A stretch of 64,000 nt of DNA from Metallococcus carri (GCF_011440275.1 NZ_JAAOIV010000007.1:1-64000), one strand, 5' to 3'. Shown: positions 44,636 to 53,320, counted from the first letter of the stretch. Made by a program: numbers and translations. The notes: generated by a model not told the origin, from the letters alone.

Positions 44636-44938
44636 TCATAGCTCGGTGGCGCCGTCCTGCGCCGTGTGGAGGACCCGCACGATCACGGCAGTCCCGTCCT
44701 CGCTCAGCCGGTAAAACAAGCCGTACGGGAACCGCTGCATCCGAGCACGGCGAAGGCCGGGAAACCCGTCGACCGGCGGAGCACCCTGAGGAAAAATGCT
44801 CAGCCGCTGGATGGCCAGATCGAGTGCCTCGACGAACGCGGAGCCGAGCCCTCCATCGAGCGCCGCATAGTGTGCGTGCGCCGATCGAATGTCGGTGACC
44901 GCATGGCTACCAAGGACGACGTGGACGGCAGCGGTCAC
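44636..44938 (-). CDS. ParE/RelE-superfamily toxin
   Basis: A 100-residue protein with the ParE-type pattern: helix 1 AVTDIRSAHAHYAAL, helix 2 AFVEALDLAIQRLSIFPQGA, then strands RARMQRFPYGLFYRLSEDGT and VIVRVLHTAQD. ParE toxins block gyrase, and RelE types cleave mRNA at the ribosome. The target cannot be decided. The GTG start overlaps the antitoxin stop (GTGA), so it is made after and with its antitoxin. Confidence 0.82.
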   Translation of the reverse strand: MTAAVHVVLGSHAVTDIRSAHAHYAALDGGLGSAFVEALDLAIQRLSIFPQGAPPVDGFPGLRRARMQRFPYGLFYRLSEDGTAVIVRVLHTAQDGATEL

Positions 44939-45177
44939 AATTCCTCGCGCACCTCAGACCACGGCCGAGCCGACTCGGGCTCTCGATCCAGGACGTCGAG
45001 CGCCTCGACAAGCTGGCGTCGCTCACCATCGCTCGGCACGTAGATCGGTTCGCCGAAATGGGTGCGGAGGGCTTCTTGGATCACCTCCGAACGCGAGCGG
45101 TGCTCGATCGAACGGGCGCGCTCAACGAGCAGGTAGAGCTCTTCCGGGAGCGTTACTGCAACCTTGCGAACCACCAT
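44935..45177 (-). CDS. Ribbon-helix-helix antitoxin
   Basis: An 80-residue protein. The N-terminal ribbon-helix-helix is RKVAVTLPEELYLLVERARS and RSRSEVIQEALRTHF, and the C-terminal acidic tail (LDREPESARPWSEVREEL) would wrap the toxin. The first gene of the toxin-antitoxin operon. It should repress its own promoter by binding the inverted repeat just upstream (45192-45210). Confidence 0.85.
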   Translation of the reverse strand: MVVRKVAVTLPEELYLLVERARSIEHRSRSEVIQEALRTHFGEPIYVPSDGERRQLVEALDVLDREPESARPWSEVREEL

Positions 45178-45191
45178 GCCAGCCTCCGATA

Positions 45192-45210
45192 GGTATGACG
45201 AAATCATACC
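45192..45210. promoter_or_regulatory. Inverted-repeat operator of the toxin-antitoxin operon
   Basis: GGTATGA (45192-45198), five bases, TCATACC (45204-45210): a perfect 7+7 inverted repeat 14 bases upstream of the antitoxin start. The position and symmetry fit an RHH-dimer site covering the promoter. Confidence 0.65.
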
Positions 45211-45287
45211 GCTGGCTCGGCTATGTCGCGGTCTGCGGGAAGCGCGGGGCCCTGCTGATGCGCCTCGCTGCCCGTAGGCTCGCCACC

Positions 45288-46502
45288 GTGAATGTCGTCT
45301 TCGTCGAGCCGAACTTCCCGCGCAACCAGCGGGAGTATGTCCGTGCGCTTGCCGAGGTCGGCGCGACGGTCTTCGCGGTCGGCGAGACGCCCTGGGAGTG
45401 GCTGGACGAGCAACTCCAGTCGTGGATCAGCCACTACCACCAGGTCGGTTCGGTCACCGATCTGCCGCAGCTGGAGCAGGCCGTCCGGCAGTTCCAGGAG
45501 ATCGCTTGGATCGACGCGCTCGAGGCCACCATCGAGGCGCACACCATGCCGGCGGCGATCGTGCGTGAGCGGACCGGCATCCCCGGCACCAGCGTGCACA
45601 CCACCTACCTGTGCCGCGACAAGCCGGCGATGAAGCAGGCGCTGCGCGAGGCCGGCATACCGACCGCGGCGTCGACCGGCGCGTCGAGCGAGAGCGAGAT
45701 CCGCGCGTTCATCGCCGAGCACGGACTGCCGATCGTCATCAAGCCGCGCGACGGCGCGGGGGCCTCGGGCACTTTCAAGGTCACCACCCGCGGCGAGCTC
45801 GCCCGGGTCCTCGACCAGCTCGGCGACACGATGTCGGTGGCCGTGGAGGAATTCGTCGAGGGGCATGAGGGGTTCTACGACACCCTGTCGCTCGACGGGC
45901 GGGTCGCCCTCGACTTCGCCTGCCACTACTACCCGAATGTGCTCGAGGCGATGCGCACCCGGTGGATCAGCCCGCAGTATGTCTCCACCAACCGGGTCGA
46001 CAACGCACCCTTTTACGGCGAGCTGCGCGAGCTCGGGGAGCGGGTCAACGAGGCGCTCGGCATTCACACCTCGGCCACCCATATGGAGTGGTTCTACGGG
46101 CCAAAAGGGTTGCGGTTCAGCGAGATTGGCGCCCGGCCCCCCGGAGTCGGCTGCTGGGATCTCTACTGCGTCGGCAACGAGATCGACCTCTACCGGGCGT
46201 GGGCCGACGCGATCGTGCACGGCCAGGTCTGGCATGTCCCGAGCCGGGCGTATGCCGCCGGCATCGTCGCGATGCGGCCCGACCACGACGGTGTCATCAG
46301 CCACATCGACGGCGTCGAGGAGGTGCACGCGCGCTACGGCGAGTGGCTGATCGACGAGCACCTGCCGACCGGCATACCGACCGGACCGATCGAGGCGGGG
46401 TACATGGCCAACGCGTGGATGCGGCTCAAGCACCCCGACTATGACGTGCTGCGCGGGATGCTGGACGACGTCGGCCGGACTGTGCAGGTGCACGCTTCGT
46501 GA
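45288..46502 (+). CDS. ATP-grasp-domain ligase, unknown substrate
   Basis: A 404-residue ATP-grasp enzyme, first gene of a three-gene cluster. An N-terminal preATP-grasp region (VVFVEPNFPRNQREYVRALA) is followed by ATP-binding parts (KPAMKQALREAGIPTA, GLPIVIKPRDGAGASGTFKV, VAVEEFVEGHEGFYDTLSLD) and the metal site MEWFYGPKGLRFSEIGARPPG. ATP-grasp enzymes of this kind activate a carboxylate as acyl phosphate and join it to an amine. GTG 45288 begins the conserved part. Upstream open frame runs through the toxin-antitoxin promoter. The stop overlaps the next start (GTGA). Substrate and product unknown. Confidence 0.88.
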   Translation: MNVVFVEPNFPRNQREYVRALAEVGATVFAVGETPWEWLDEQLQSWISHYHQVGSVTDLPQLEQAVRQFQEIAWIDALEATIEAHTMPAAIVRERTGIPGTSVHTTYLCRDKPAMKQALREAGIPTAASTGASSESEIRAFIAEHGLPIVIKPRDGAGASGTFKVTTRGELARVLDQLGDTMSVAVEEFVEGHEGFYDTLSLDGRVALDFACHYYPNVLEAMRTRWISPQYVSTNRVDNAPFYGELRELGERVNEALGIHTSATHMEWFYGPKGLRFSEIGARPPGVGCWDLYCVGNEIDLYRAWADAIVHGQVWHVPSRAYAAGIVAMRPDHDGVISHIDGVEEVHARYGEWLIDEHLPTGIPTGPIEAGYMANAWMRLKHPDYDVLRGMLDDVGRTVQVHAS

Positions 46503-47455
46503 CCGTCGTCCTGCTCGGGCCGCAGCGGCGGCCCTCGCTGCACGGGCTGGTGACCTCGATGGGCTGGGAAGGGCCATTCGCGACGATCACCGCCGGCTGG
46601 CAGGAGCGCGAGCTCGCCGACGCCGAGCTTGACGAGCACCTCGGCGGCCGCTCGCACAACCTGTCGCTGTGGCACCGGATGCAGCAGGTCTTCGAGGCCG
46701 ACCCGCAGTATGCCGCCGCACACCGCCAGCGCCGCGCCGACCTGTTGGAGATGCAGGACCTCTACGTGCACGGGCTGCGCCACACCATGGCTGCGCTGAT
46801 CGAGCTCAACGACCGCACCGAGGGCTCGATCACGTTGCGGCACATGGCCATTGATGATGCCATCGCGATCATGCGGGGCCTGGATTCCCAGCACATGCGG
46901 CGGGTGGCCGAGGTGCAGCAGGCGTTCTACGACGCCTATCCCCCGCACGAGCGCGAGAGCGTGCAGGGGCATCGAGCCGAGGTCGCGCGGATCCTCGCCG
47001 ACTGCTCGGCCGTGGTGATCACCGGCGGTCATGTCGTGGAGCTGCTGGACGCCCTCCACCTGTTCAATGTCGCGCCGGCCGGAGTCGAGCAGCGTCCGGT
47101 CGTCGCCTGGTCGGCCGGTGCCATGGTGCTCACCTCGCATGTCGTGCTCTTCGGTGATCACGCGGTGCGTGGGCCGGGCTGCCCGGAGGTCTTCGACCGG
47201 GGACTGGGCCTGCTGCCGGGCATCGTCGCGTTGCCGTCGGCGTCGCAGCGGCTCGAGCTGCACGACCGGTTCCGGATGTCGGTGCTCTCGCGCCGGTTCG
47301 CGCCGGACCTCAGCCTCCCGCTCGATCCGGGCACCCGCATCGTCTGCGAACGCGGGAAGCCGCTGGCGGCCGGCATACGGCTGATCGGTGCGGACGGCAC
47401 GGTGACCACGGGAGGTGAGGATGGCGCGCAAGCTGGCGATCAACCGCCTGCGTGA
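46499..47455 (+). CDS. Peptidase S51/cyanophycinase-like (class I amidotransferase-like fold) protein
   Basis: A 318-residue protein. The S51-type features are in the second half: CSAVVITGGHVVELLDALHL and the nucleophile region VVAWSAGAMVLTSHVV (Ser), followed by GLGLLPGIVALPSASQRL. The first 150 residues are a helical extension (MQDLYVHGLRHTMAALIELN) not found in plain cyanophycinase or dipeptidase E. It may hydrolyse an amide made by the ATP-grasp partner, or act on a modified peptide. It overlaps the upstream gene by 4 bases and the downstream gene by 35 bases, so the three proteins are translationally coupled. Confidence 0.78.
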   Translation: MTVVLLGPQRRPSLHGLVTSMGWEGPFATITAGWQERELADAELDEHLGGRSHNLSLWHRMQQVFEADPQYAAAHRQRRADLLEMQDLYVHGLRHTMAALIELNDRTEGSITLRHMAIDDAIAIMRGLDSQHMRRVAEVQQAFYDAYPPHERESVQGHRAEVARILADCSAVVITGGHVVELLDALHLFNVAPAGVEQRPVVAWSAGAMVLTSHVVLFGDHAVRGPGCPEVFDRGLGLLPGIVALPSASQRLELHDRFRMSVLSRRFAPDLSLPLDPGTRIVCERGKPLAAGIRLIGADGTVTTGGEDGAQAGDQPPA

Positions 47456-48566
47456 CCGGCGCCCCCTCGACGAGGCCGCGATCGACCGGTTCATCGCGCG
47501 CGAGACGATCCCGATCGTCGAGGGTGAGCGCTGCACCTTCTGCTTCCGCGGCGAGGCCGACGAGGTGTGGGTGCGGCACCGCGTCGTCGGCATCCCCGAC
47601 CCGGTGCCGATGCGCCGGCTGCCCGGGCTGTCGCTCTGGTATGCCGTCCTCGACCTGCCCGCCGGCTCCCGGGTGGAGTATCAGATCGAGACCCGGCGCG
47701 GCGAGCACTACGAGCGGTTCAACGATCCGTTGAACGACAAGGTCGCGCACAGCCCGGTCGGCTCGTCGTCGGTGTGTCATGCGACCGGGTATCTGACCCC
47801 GGACTGGACACAGCCGGACCCGGACGCGCGGCCCGGTGAGCTGCACGATCTGGTGCTGCCGTCGCGAGCGCTGCGGCGCGAGACCCTCACCCGGGTCTAC
47901 CTGCCGGCGCGCTTTCGCCAAACCCGGCGCTACCCGCTGCTCGTGGTGCACGACGGCGACGACTATCTGCGCTTCGCTGCCATGCAGACCGTGCTCGACA
48001 ACCTGATCCACCGGCTCGACCTGGCCGAGACGGTGGTGGCGTTCACCAACCCCGCCGACCGGCTGGTCGAATATCCCCATCACGCCGGGCACGCCCGATT
48101 CATCGTGTCCGAGCTGGTGCCGCATCTGGAGCAGACGCTGCCGCTGATGGGCACGCCGTCCGGGCGCTGCCTGATGGGAGCCTCGTTCGGAGCGGTGGCC
48201 AGCCTGACGACGGCATACCGCAATCCACGAACCTTCTCCTCCCTTGTGCTGCAGTCGGGTTCGTTCGTCTTCACCGACATCGGCGAAGACCACGGTGGTG
48301 GCGAGGCCTTCGACCCGGTGGTGAAGTTCATGAACCGCTATCGCGCGCGGCCGACCCGGGTGACCGACCGGATGTTCATGTCGTGCGGGGTCTACGAACC
48401 GCTGATCACAGCGAACCGGTCGATGGTGCCGGTCTTCGAGCAGACCGGCATGCACGTCAGGTATGTCGAGGCCCGCGACGGCCACTCCTGGGAGGACTGG
48501 CGCGACCGGCTGCGCGACGGTTTGTCCTGGATCTTCCCAGGACCGCAGAAGTTCGTGTACGAATAA
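47421..48566 (+). CDS. Fes-like alpha/beta-hydrolase esterase
   Basis: A 381-residue protein of the enterochelin-esterase/esterase-D group. The N-terminal about 130 residues form an immunoglobulin-like (CBM48/isoamylase-N type) domain (CTFCFRGEADEVWVRHRVVG, AVLDLPAGSRVEYQIE). The hydrolase domain follows: VYLPARFRQTRRYPLLVVHDGDDY, nucleophile elbow GASFGAVASL (Ser) and C-terminal EARDGHSWEDWRDRLRDGL (His). ATG 47421 follows GGAGGTGAGG, inside the end of the previous gene. No signal peptide. No siderophore genes are near, so a role in hydrolysing an ester made within the cluster's own pathway is more likely than iron uptake. Confidence 0.87.
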   Translation: MARKLAINRLRDRRPLDEAAIDRFIARETIPIVEGERCTFCFRGEADEVWVRHRVVGIPDPVPMRRLPGLSLWYAVLDLPAGSRVEYQIETRRGEHYERFNDPLNDKVAHSPVGSSSVCHATGYLTPDWTQPDPDARPGELHDLVLPSRALRRETLTRVYLPARFRQTRRYPLLVVHDGDDYLRFAAMQTVLDNLIHRLDLAETVVAFTNPADRLVEYPHHAGHARFIVSELVPHLEQTLPLMGTPSGRCLMGASFGAVASLTTAYRNPRTFSSLVLQSGSFVFTDIGEDHGGGEAFDPVVKFMNRYRARPTRVTDRMFMSCGVYEPLITANRSMVPVFEQTGMHVRYVEARDGHSWEDWRDRLRDGLSWIFPGPQKFVYE

Positions 48567-48570
48567 CTGC

Positions 48571-49413
48571 TCAGTCCCGGACGGTCCGGCGGCGCGAGCG
48601 TGGCTGGCAGGTGCGACACCAGAACAGGTTGCGACCGCCAATCTCCTTGAGCGACACCGCAGTTCCGCCCACCAGGCAGGGTTGGCCGGCGCGGCGGTAG
48701 ACATAGACCTCGCCGCCGTGCCGGTCGACACGTGGTGCCCGGCCGGTGGCTTCGGGGGTGTGCTCGGGGTAGACGGTGTCGATCCGTCCGTCGCGCACGC
48801 CGAGCGGCATCAGCTCGGTGAAGTCGCTCCAGATGCCGTCGAACTCGGCCCGGCGCAAGAACTTGCCGGGCATGAACGGGTCGATGCGGTGCCGGAAGAG
48901 CGCCTCGGCGCGGTAGATATTGCCGACGCCGGCGAACACCTTCTGGTCCATGCACAGCACCGCGATCGGGGTCGTGGTCTTGTGGATGCGGGCGTAGGCG
49001 ACCTCGGGGTCGGCGTCGACTCGCAGCGGGTCTGGGCCCAACTGGCCGGTGATCGCCTCGACCTCCTCCGGCGTGCGCAACGTGCAGACATTCGGGCCGC
49101 GCAGGTCCATCGTCTGCGGCGGCTGCTCGCACTGCAGCCGCCAGCGGATCGCACCGCGCTCGGGCTCGTCCAGGTCGCCGGTGAAGGCGAACTTGCCGAG
49201 CAAGCCGAGGTGGATGTGCACCTGCCGCTCGACCTCCTCGGCCGCGACGAAGAGATGCTTGCCGAAGGCCTGCGCCTCGCGCAGCACCCGCCCGTCGAAC
49301 TCGGCCGCATCGTCGGCGAAGCGACCCTGCGGACTCGTCGAGCGCACCGGGCGCCCGGCGAAATGGTGGTTGATCTGCCCGGCAACGCGGTGGGTGACGT
49401 GGCCCTCCGGCAT
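48571..49413 (-). CDS. nei: Fpg/Nei-family DNA glycosylase/AP lyase (Nei1-like)
   Basis: A 280-residue base-excision-repair glycosylase. After Met removal, the N-terminal Pro-Glu (PEGHVTHR) is the catalytic pair. Also seen are QGRFADDAAEFDGRVLREAQ, FGKHLFV (Lys), HLGLLGKF and MDQKVFAGVGNIYRAEALF (H2TH). It matches the mycobacterial Nei1 layout. The C-terminal zinc finger is odd: PCLVGGTAVS...FWCRTCQ has C-x3-G where family members have C-x2-C, so one zinc ligand is missing. It converges on the esterase gene with four bases between stops. Confidence 0.9.
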   Translation of the reverse strand: MPEGHVTHRVAGQINHHFAGRPVRSTSPQGRFADDAAEFDGRVLREAQAFGKHLFVAAEEVERQVHIHLGLLGKFAFTGDLDEPERGAIRWRLQCEQPPQTMDLRGPNVCTLRTPEEVEAITGQLGPDPLRVDADPEVAYARIHKTTTPIAVLCMDQKVFAGVGNIYRAEALFRHRIDPFMPGKFLRRAEFDGIWSDFTELMPLGVRDGRIDTVYPEHTPEATGRAPRVDRHGGEVYVYRRAGQPCLVGGTAVSLKEIGGRNLFWCRTCQPRSRRRTVRD

Positions 49414-49458
49414 ACAACCTCCGATCGCTGGTCGAGCTGGCGACCCGACCCTACGACC

Positions 49459-50919
49459 TCACGTCCGGCGCGTCGCTGCCCGGGCCGTCGCCGCGACGGC
49501 CTCGTCGACTCCGAAGACTTGCCAGCCCTCTCGCACCTTGCCGGCGAGCTGCTCGAGCAGGTCGAGAGTCTCGCTGTCCGCGGGTGGCCGCACGCCCGGG
49601 TTGTCCGCCACGCGCCAGCCCACGGCCGCCATCAGATCGCTGATCTGGCTGTCCCATTCCTCGGCGGGCGCACCGCTGCCGACGACAGCGAGCGCGAGCC
49701 AGCCGGCCTGACGGTGGACGGGCTTTGTCCCGAGCGGCAGTCGGCTGACGATGTGCTGCCACAGAGCGATCGGATCCTGACCGCATCGCTTCGCGGCGGC
49801 GGTCGGCGCCAGCCTGCCCTTGCGGACGCTGATCAGGCCGACCGAGCGTGCGGCCTCGCGAATCGCGCTCACCGGAGGGGTCAGGTCCTCGCGGTTGGCC
49901 TTGCCGATCCACCAGCTGGTGATACCCGACTCCCGGGCGACCTGTTCGACCACCGGGGGCGGCAGGTAACCGGCACTGGTCAAGGTGACTCCGTCGCCAA
50001 TGGCGTCCAGCAGCACCCGGAACCCCTCGGTGATCCGGGCGGCCTCGGCGTGGCTGACCTCGGTCGGGCCGTGTGACTCCTGCTTCGCGAGGATGGTTCG
50101 CAGCCGGCGATCGCCATGGCTTGCGGACTTACTGACCAACTCGGTCAGCTCCGCGTTCACAGCGGGCGGCTGGCCACCAATACTCGACAGGGCGTCGTTG
50201 ACATCGGCGAGATCGAAGTCGTCGGGGTGCCAACCGAGGGGCAGCCAGTCGCGGGCCTCCCTGACCGAATCGAAGATCTCGGGCAGGTCGTCTCGTGAAT
50301 AGTCGTTGCGCGCCCAGGCCGCAAGCTCCTGGTATGCCGGCACGCCGCCGCAGTCCTCGGGCGGGCAGGCCCGCTTGCCAGCGAGGCACACCGGCCGGGG
50401 TGGCGGCGCGTCGAGAACCTCCTCGACCGTGAGGACGTGCTCCCAGCCATCGCCGAAGTCGTACTCATACCAGAGCCGGTCGCCAGTGGCCGCGAGCAGC
50501 TGGTCGAGACGAACCTCGTCCTCCAGCACACCCTCGTCACCCTCCTCGACGTCGAACTCGGTGAGGAAGTAGGCGCCGCGCGGATCCGCGGTCTGGGTGA
50601 ACCGGTGCAGGTGGCCGTCCAGCCAGCCCATCGCCGTCTGGATCACGTCGTGGACCTGCGGCAGCGTCAGGTTGCCGGGCACCTCAAGGCGTCGCCATAC
50701 CGCCGGTTTGGTGCCGCGGAGCTCCAATCGAAGGCGGAAACCGCGCACCTGCGCCGGTGTCGGCAGCAGGGTCGGGCGCGGCTGCTCCTCCTCGAATCCG
50801 CCCAGGAGGCTCGACAGGTCGCCGCCGAGGACGGCCTGCAGCAACTGTTGCCGTTGCTCTGGGCTGGCGTCCTTGACGAACTGCTCTGCGAGTTGTCGGA
50901 TGTCCGGCTGATCGCTCAC
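49459..50919 (-). CDS. Plasmid pRiA4b ORF-3-like domain protein
   Basis: A 486-residue protein. A short helical N-terminus (IRQLAEQFVKDASPEQRQQL) leads to the pRiA4b ORF-3 (IS1096 TnpR-like) domain at about 55-215: LRLELRGTKPAVWRRLEVPG, TAMGWLDGHLHRF, YEYDFGDGWEHVLTVEEVL and ACPPEDCGGVPAYQELAAW. The C-terminal 250 residues are an unassigned helical region with HTH-like segments. The function of this domain is unknown; it occurs on plasmids and in accessory regions. GTG 50919 gives the conserved start. Confidence 0.85.
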   Translation of the reverse strand: MSDQPDIRQLAEQFVKDASPEQRQQLLQAVLGGDLSSLLGGFEEEQPRPTLLPTPAQVRGFRLRLELRGTKPAVWRRLEVPGNLTLPQVHDVIQTAMGWLDGHLHRFTQTADPRGAYFLTEFDVEEGDEGVLEDEVRLDQLLAATGDRLWYEYDFGDGWEHVLTVEEVLDAPPPRPVCLAGKRACPPEDCGGVPAYQELAAWARNDYSRDDLPEIFDSVREARDWLPLGWHPDDFDLADVNDALSSIGGQPPAVNAELTELVSKSASHGDRRLRTILAKQESHGPTEVSHAEAARITEGFRVLLDAIGDGVTLTSAGYLPPPVVEQVARESGITSWWIGKANREDLTPPVSAIREAARSVGLISVRKGRLAPTAAAKRCGQDPIALWQHIVSRLPLGTKPVHRQAGWLALAVVGSGAPAEEWDSQISDLMAAVGWRVADNPGVRPPADSETLDLLEQLAGKVREGWQVFGVDEAVAATARAATRRT

Positions 50920-50963
50920 GCGTCTATGCAACCAGCCGGAGCGGGTTTCGGTAACGCACTTGC

Positions 50964-52385
50964 CTACTGGACCTGCCGGGCGCGCTCGAGGTCGTCGGGC
51001 CGTATGCCGTGCTCGCGCCACCAGCCGCGCGCCACCGAGTGACCGTTCCACCGCCCGTCGTCCAGCCCATCCGGTATGCCGGACGGCCGGGTGCGCTGGT
51101 TCAGCAGGGCGCGACGGGCCGCCACACCGGCGACACCGGAGTCGTAGGCGAGGCTGATCAACCGAGCGTGGTGTGTCTCATCGGCGAGCGTGCCGACCAA
51201 CCGCCCGGCCGCTCGGCGCTCTGCCTCAGTGCGCTGCGGTGCGGTCATGATGTCCAGCGCGGTGTCCGCGATGACCCGCCGATACGGGCTGACCAGGATC
51301 AACATCTGCGAGTGATGCGTCCGCTCCAGGAAAACGGTCGTCAACGCCTCCTGGAGCAACCGCTGCAGCATCTGGTCCTCGGGCGCTCCCGACTCCCGCA
51401 CGGCGTCGAGATAGGTCCGCAGGCCCGGGGCGTTGCGCAGGTGGCCGTCCAGGCCACGTTCGCGGACGGGTTCGCGGTGCCGCAGGTCCAGCGCGTGCAC
51501 GAGCTGGCGGGCCAGTTCGGCGCAGGCGGGTTCGGAGGCTCGTTGCTTCGCGGCCCGCCGGATCAACGCTTCGTCCTGCGGGGAGACCGAGCCGTAGCCC
51601 ATATGGCAGGTGAGCGCGAGCGTCATACCCCACAGGCGTCGGCCACTGCTGCGCACGAACTCGCGGGTGAGGTCTTCGACGATCCCCGGGCGCACCGAGT
51701 CACCGAGCACGTCATACAGCTCGGCGACGTGCGGGTTGCCCGGCAGGTCGGCGACCTCGCGAATCACCCGCTCGGCTCGATGGGTGTATCGAGGCGAGGC
51801 GACGAAGGCGCACAGTGCCTCGAGCCGGGTGGCGTATTCCTCTCCCGAGGAGCGCGAGAACTCGAAGGCGAGCGCGGCGACCCATTCCTCGACGACGCGA
51901 CCGGGCAGGTGGTCGGCACCCGGCGAGGCCAACAAATCGGTCAGCGTGAGCCAGTCGGCCCCCGTTGCCACCCCGGCCGCGATCCGTTCGTCCAGCACGT
52001 CGATCGAGTATGGCGTCACCGTCGCCTGGCGGCTCGGCAGACTTGCCGGGTCGAGCGCCCGGCACATCGCGTCGGTGACGCCACGCAGGGTGCCGGGGTG
52101 CATGCCGAGCAGTGACTCGTACCGATTGAGGATGGTCGTGGACACCGGCCCTCGTCCCGATTCGAGCCGGGAGAGGGTGGGGTCGGAGTTGACCTCCTCG
52201 GGCAGGTCGAGCACCTTGCGCCACCTAGCGGCGGTGACCGCGCCATACTCCGAGGCCAGCCGGTTGGCCCGCAGCAGCCACGCGACCCGCACATAGGTGT
52301 TGGGCCGCTCGGTGTCTAAAGCTGTTGTGTCCCAAGGTAATTTGCGTGGAGCACCGCGCTGTGCCGGCCAGACCACCTCGCTCAT
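50964..52385 (-). CDS. Large HTH-type regulator, actinobacterial type
   Basis: A 473-residue protein. The N-terminal about 100 residues carry an XRE-like helix-turn-helix (YVRVAWLLRANRLASEYGAV, DPTLSRLESGRGPVSTTILN, YESLLGMHPGTLRGV). The rest is a long alpha-helical repeat-like region (FVRSSGRRLWGMTLALTCHM, LLQEALTTVFLERTHH) similar to regulators with unknown ligand domains. The ATG 52385 is chosen because the open frame above it has no protein character. The target genes are unknown. It is 44 bases before the pRiA4b-like gene on the same strand and may be co-transcribed with it. Confidence 0.82.
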   Translation of the reverse strand: MSEVVWPAQRGAPRKLPWDTTALDTERPNTYVRVAWLLRANRLASEYGAVTAARWRKVLDLPEEVNSDPTLSRLESGRGPVSTTILNRYESLLGMHPGTLRGVTDAMCRALDPASLPSRQATVTPYSIDVLDERIAAGVATGADWLTLTDLLASPGADHLPGRVVEEWVAALAFEFSRSSGEEYATRLEALCAFVASPRYTHRAERVIREVADLPGNPHVAELYDVLGDSVRPGIVEDLTREFVRSSGRRLWGMTLALTCHMGYGSVSPQDEALIRRAAKQRASEPACAELARQLVHALDLRHREPVRERGLDGHLRNAPGLRTYLDAVRESGAPEDQMLQRLLQEALTTVFLERTHHSQMLILVSPYRRVIADTALDIMTAPQRTEAERRAAGRLVGTLADETHHARLISLAYDSGVAGVAARRALLNQRTRPSGIPDGLDDGRWNGHSVARGWWREHGIRPDDLERARQVQ

Positions 52386-52531
52386 GGCGCACCCCCGAGG
52401 CCAGGGCACGGCGGCGATGCGAGCATCGGCGCAGCACCCACCGATCAACGTTTGGGCAGAGCGTAGGACGGGCGCTGCCCTGCAGGGACATTTTTTCACC
52501 GGCGGGTGCACCGTGAACGCGCGGCGACCTC

Positions 52532-52735
52532 TCACCGGGGCAGGGTCGGGGTCAGCGCGTCGGGCACCACATCGCCCGTGCGCCGCAGGTCGACCCGACG
52601 GACGCCACATGCACACCGGACGTAGAGCACGACGCCGAGCGAGGTCGCGTGCCGTGACTCGACCGACCAGCCGTGCTCGTGCGGGGTCTTCGGTATGGCG
52701 GTCTGCCGCTGTCGGGTGCTCTCCAGCCTCGTCAT
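52532..52735 (-). CDS. Small conserved-looking protein with a Cys pair
   Basis: A 67-residue protein starting TRLESTRQRQTAIPKTPHEH, then HGWSVESRHATSLGVVLYVR and CACGVRRVDL. I recall small actinobacterial proteins with this HGWxxESRHxTSxGxxxYxRCxCGxxRV pattern but no function. The single C-x-C pair is too few for a zinc finger alone. It is divergent from the CGNR gene with 25 bases between start codons. The upstream in-frame ATG (52771) would overlap that gene. Confidence 0.65.
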   Translation of the reverse strand: MTRLESTRQRQTAIPKTPHEHGWSVESRHATSLGVVLYVRCACGVRRVDLRRTGDVVPDALTPTLPR

Positions 52736-52760
52736 GGACCCAGCGTGCTGTAATGGTCTT

Positions 52761-53291
52761 ATGCATCTCAACCCTTACGGCGAGTATGCCGTGCTCATGG
52801 CGGCTTCGCTCGCGAACGACTGGCCGGCCGACCGGGCAGGCATCGAGGCTCGAGCGCGGGAGTTCGGGATGAGAATGCAGTTCCCGCACGGGCGGGACGA
52901 CCATCCCCAGGTGCGCAAGGTGATCGACGATTGGCTGACCGTGGTTGACGCCGACGACCCGCGCGAACGGGCGCGGATCCTCAACCGGCACATGGCGAGC
53001 GCGACGGCATACCCGCGGTTGACCGATCACGACGACCAGGGCTGGCACTTGCACTACCGCGACGACGACGCGAAGTCGCTGGCCCACGTGCTGTCGGCGG
53101 TGATCAGCGTGGGCACCGCGTTGCACCTGACCACCCGGGGCATGCACCGCCTCGGTCGCTGTGCGGCCGGCGACCCCTGCTCCGCGGTGGTCGTCGACAT
53201 CACCCGCAGCGGGCGTCAGCAGTATTGCTCGGTGCGCTGCGCCAACCGCGCCGCCGTCCGCCGCCACCGCGCTCGGGCCGCGGCCGGCTGA
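52761..53291 (+). CDS. CGNR zinc-finger (ABATE domain) protein
   Basis: A 176-residue probable stress-responsive regulator. The N-terminal ABATE-type region (YGEYAVLMAASLANDWPADR) is followed by a helical middle, and the C-terminal zinc finger is CAAGDPCSAVVVDITRSG, QQYCSVRCANRAAVRRHR, the CGNR pattern with C-A-N-R replacing C-G-N-R. The start ATG 52761 has no ribosome site, and TAATGG at 52751-52756 looks like a -10 box, which suggests a leaderless message. Confidence 0.87.
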   Translation: MHLNPYGEYAVLMAASLANDWPADRAGIEARAREFGMRMQFPHGRDDHPQVRKVIDDWLTVVDADDPRERARILNRHMASATAYPRLTDHDDQGWHLHYRDDDAKSLAHVLSAVISVGTALHLTTRGMHRLGRCAAGDPCSAVVVDITRSGRQQYCSVRCANRAAVRRHRARAAAG

Positions 53292-53320
53292 CTTCGGCAT
53301 ACGCCCGCCCGCTGCCCTCG

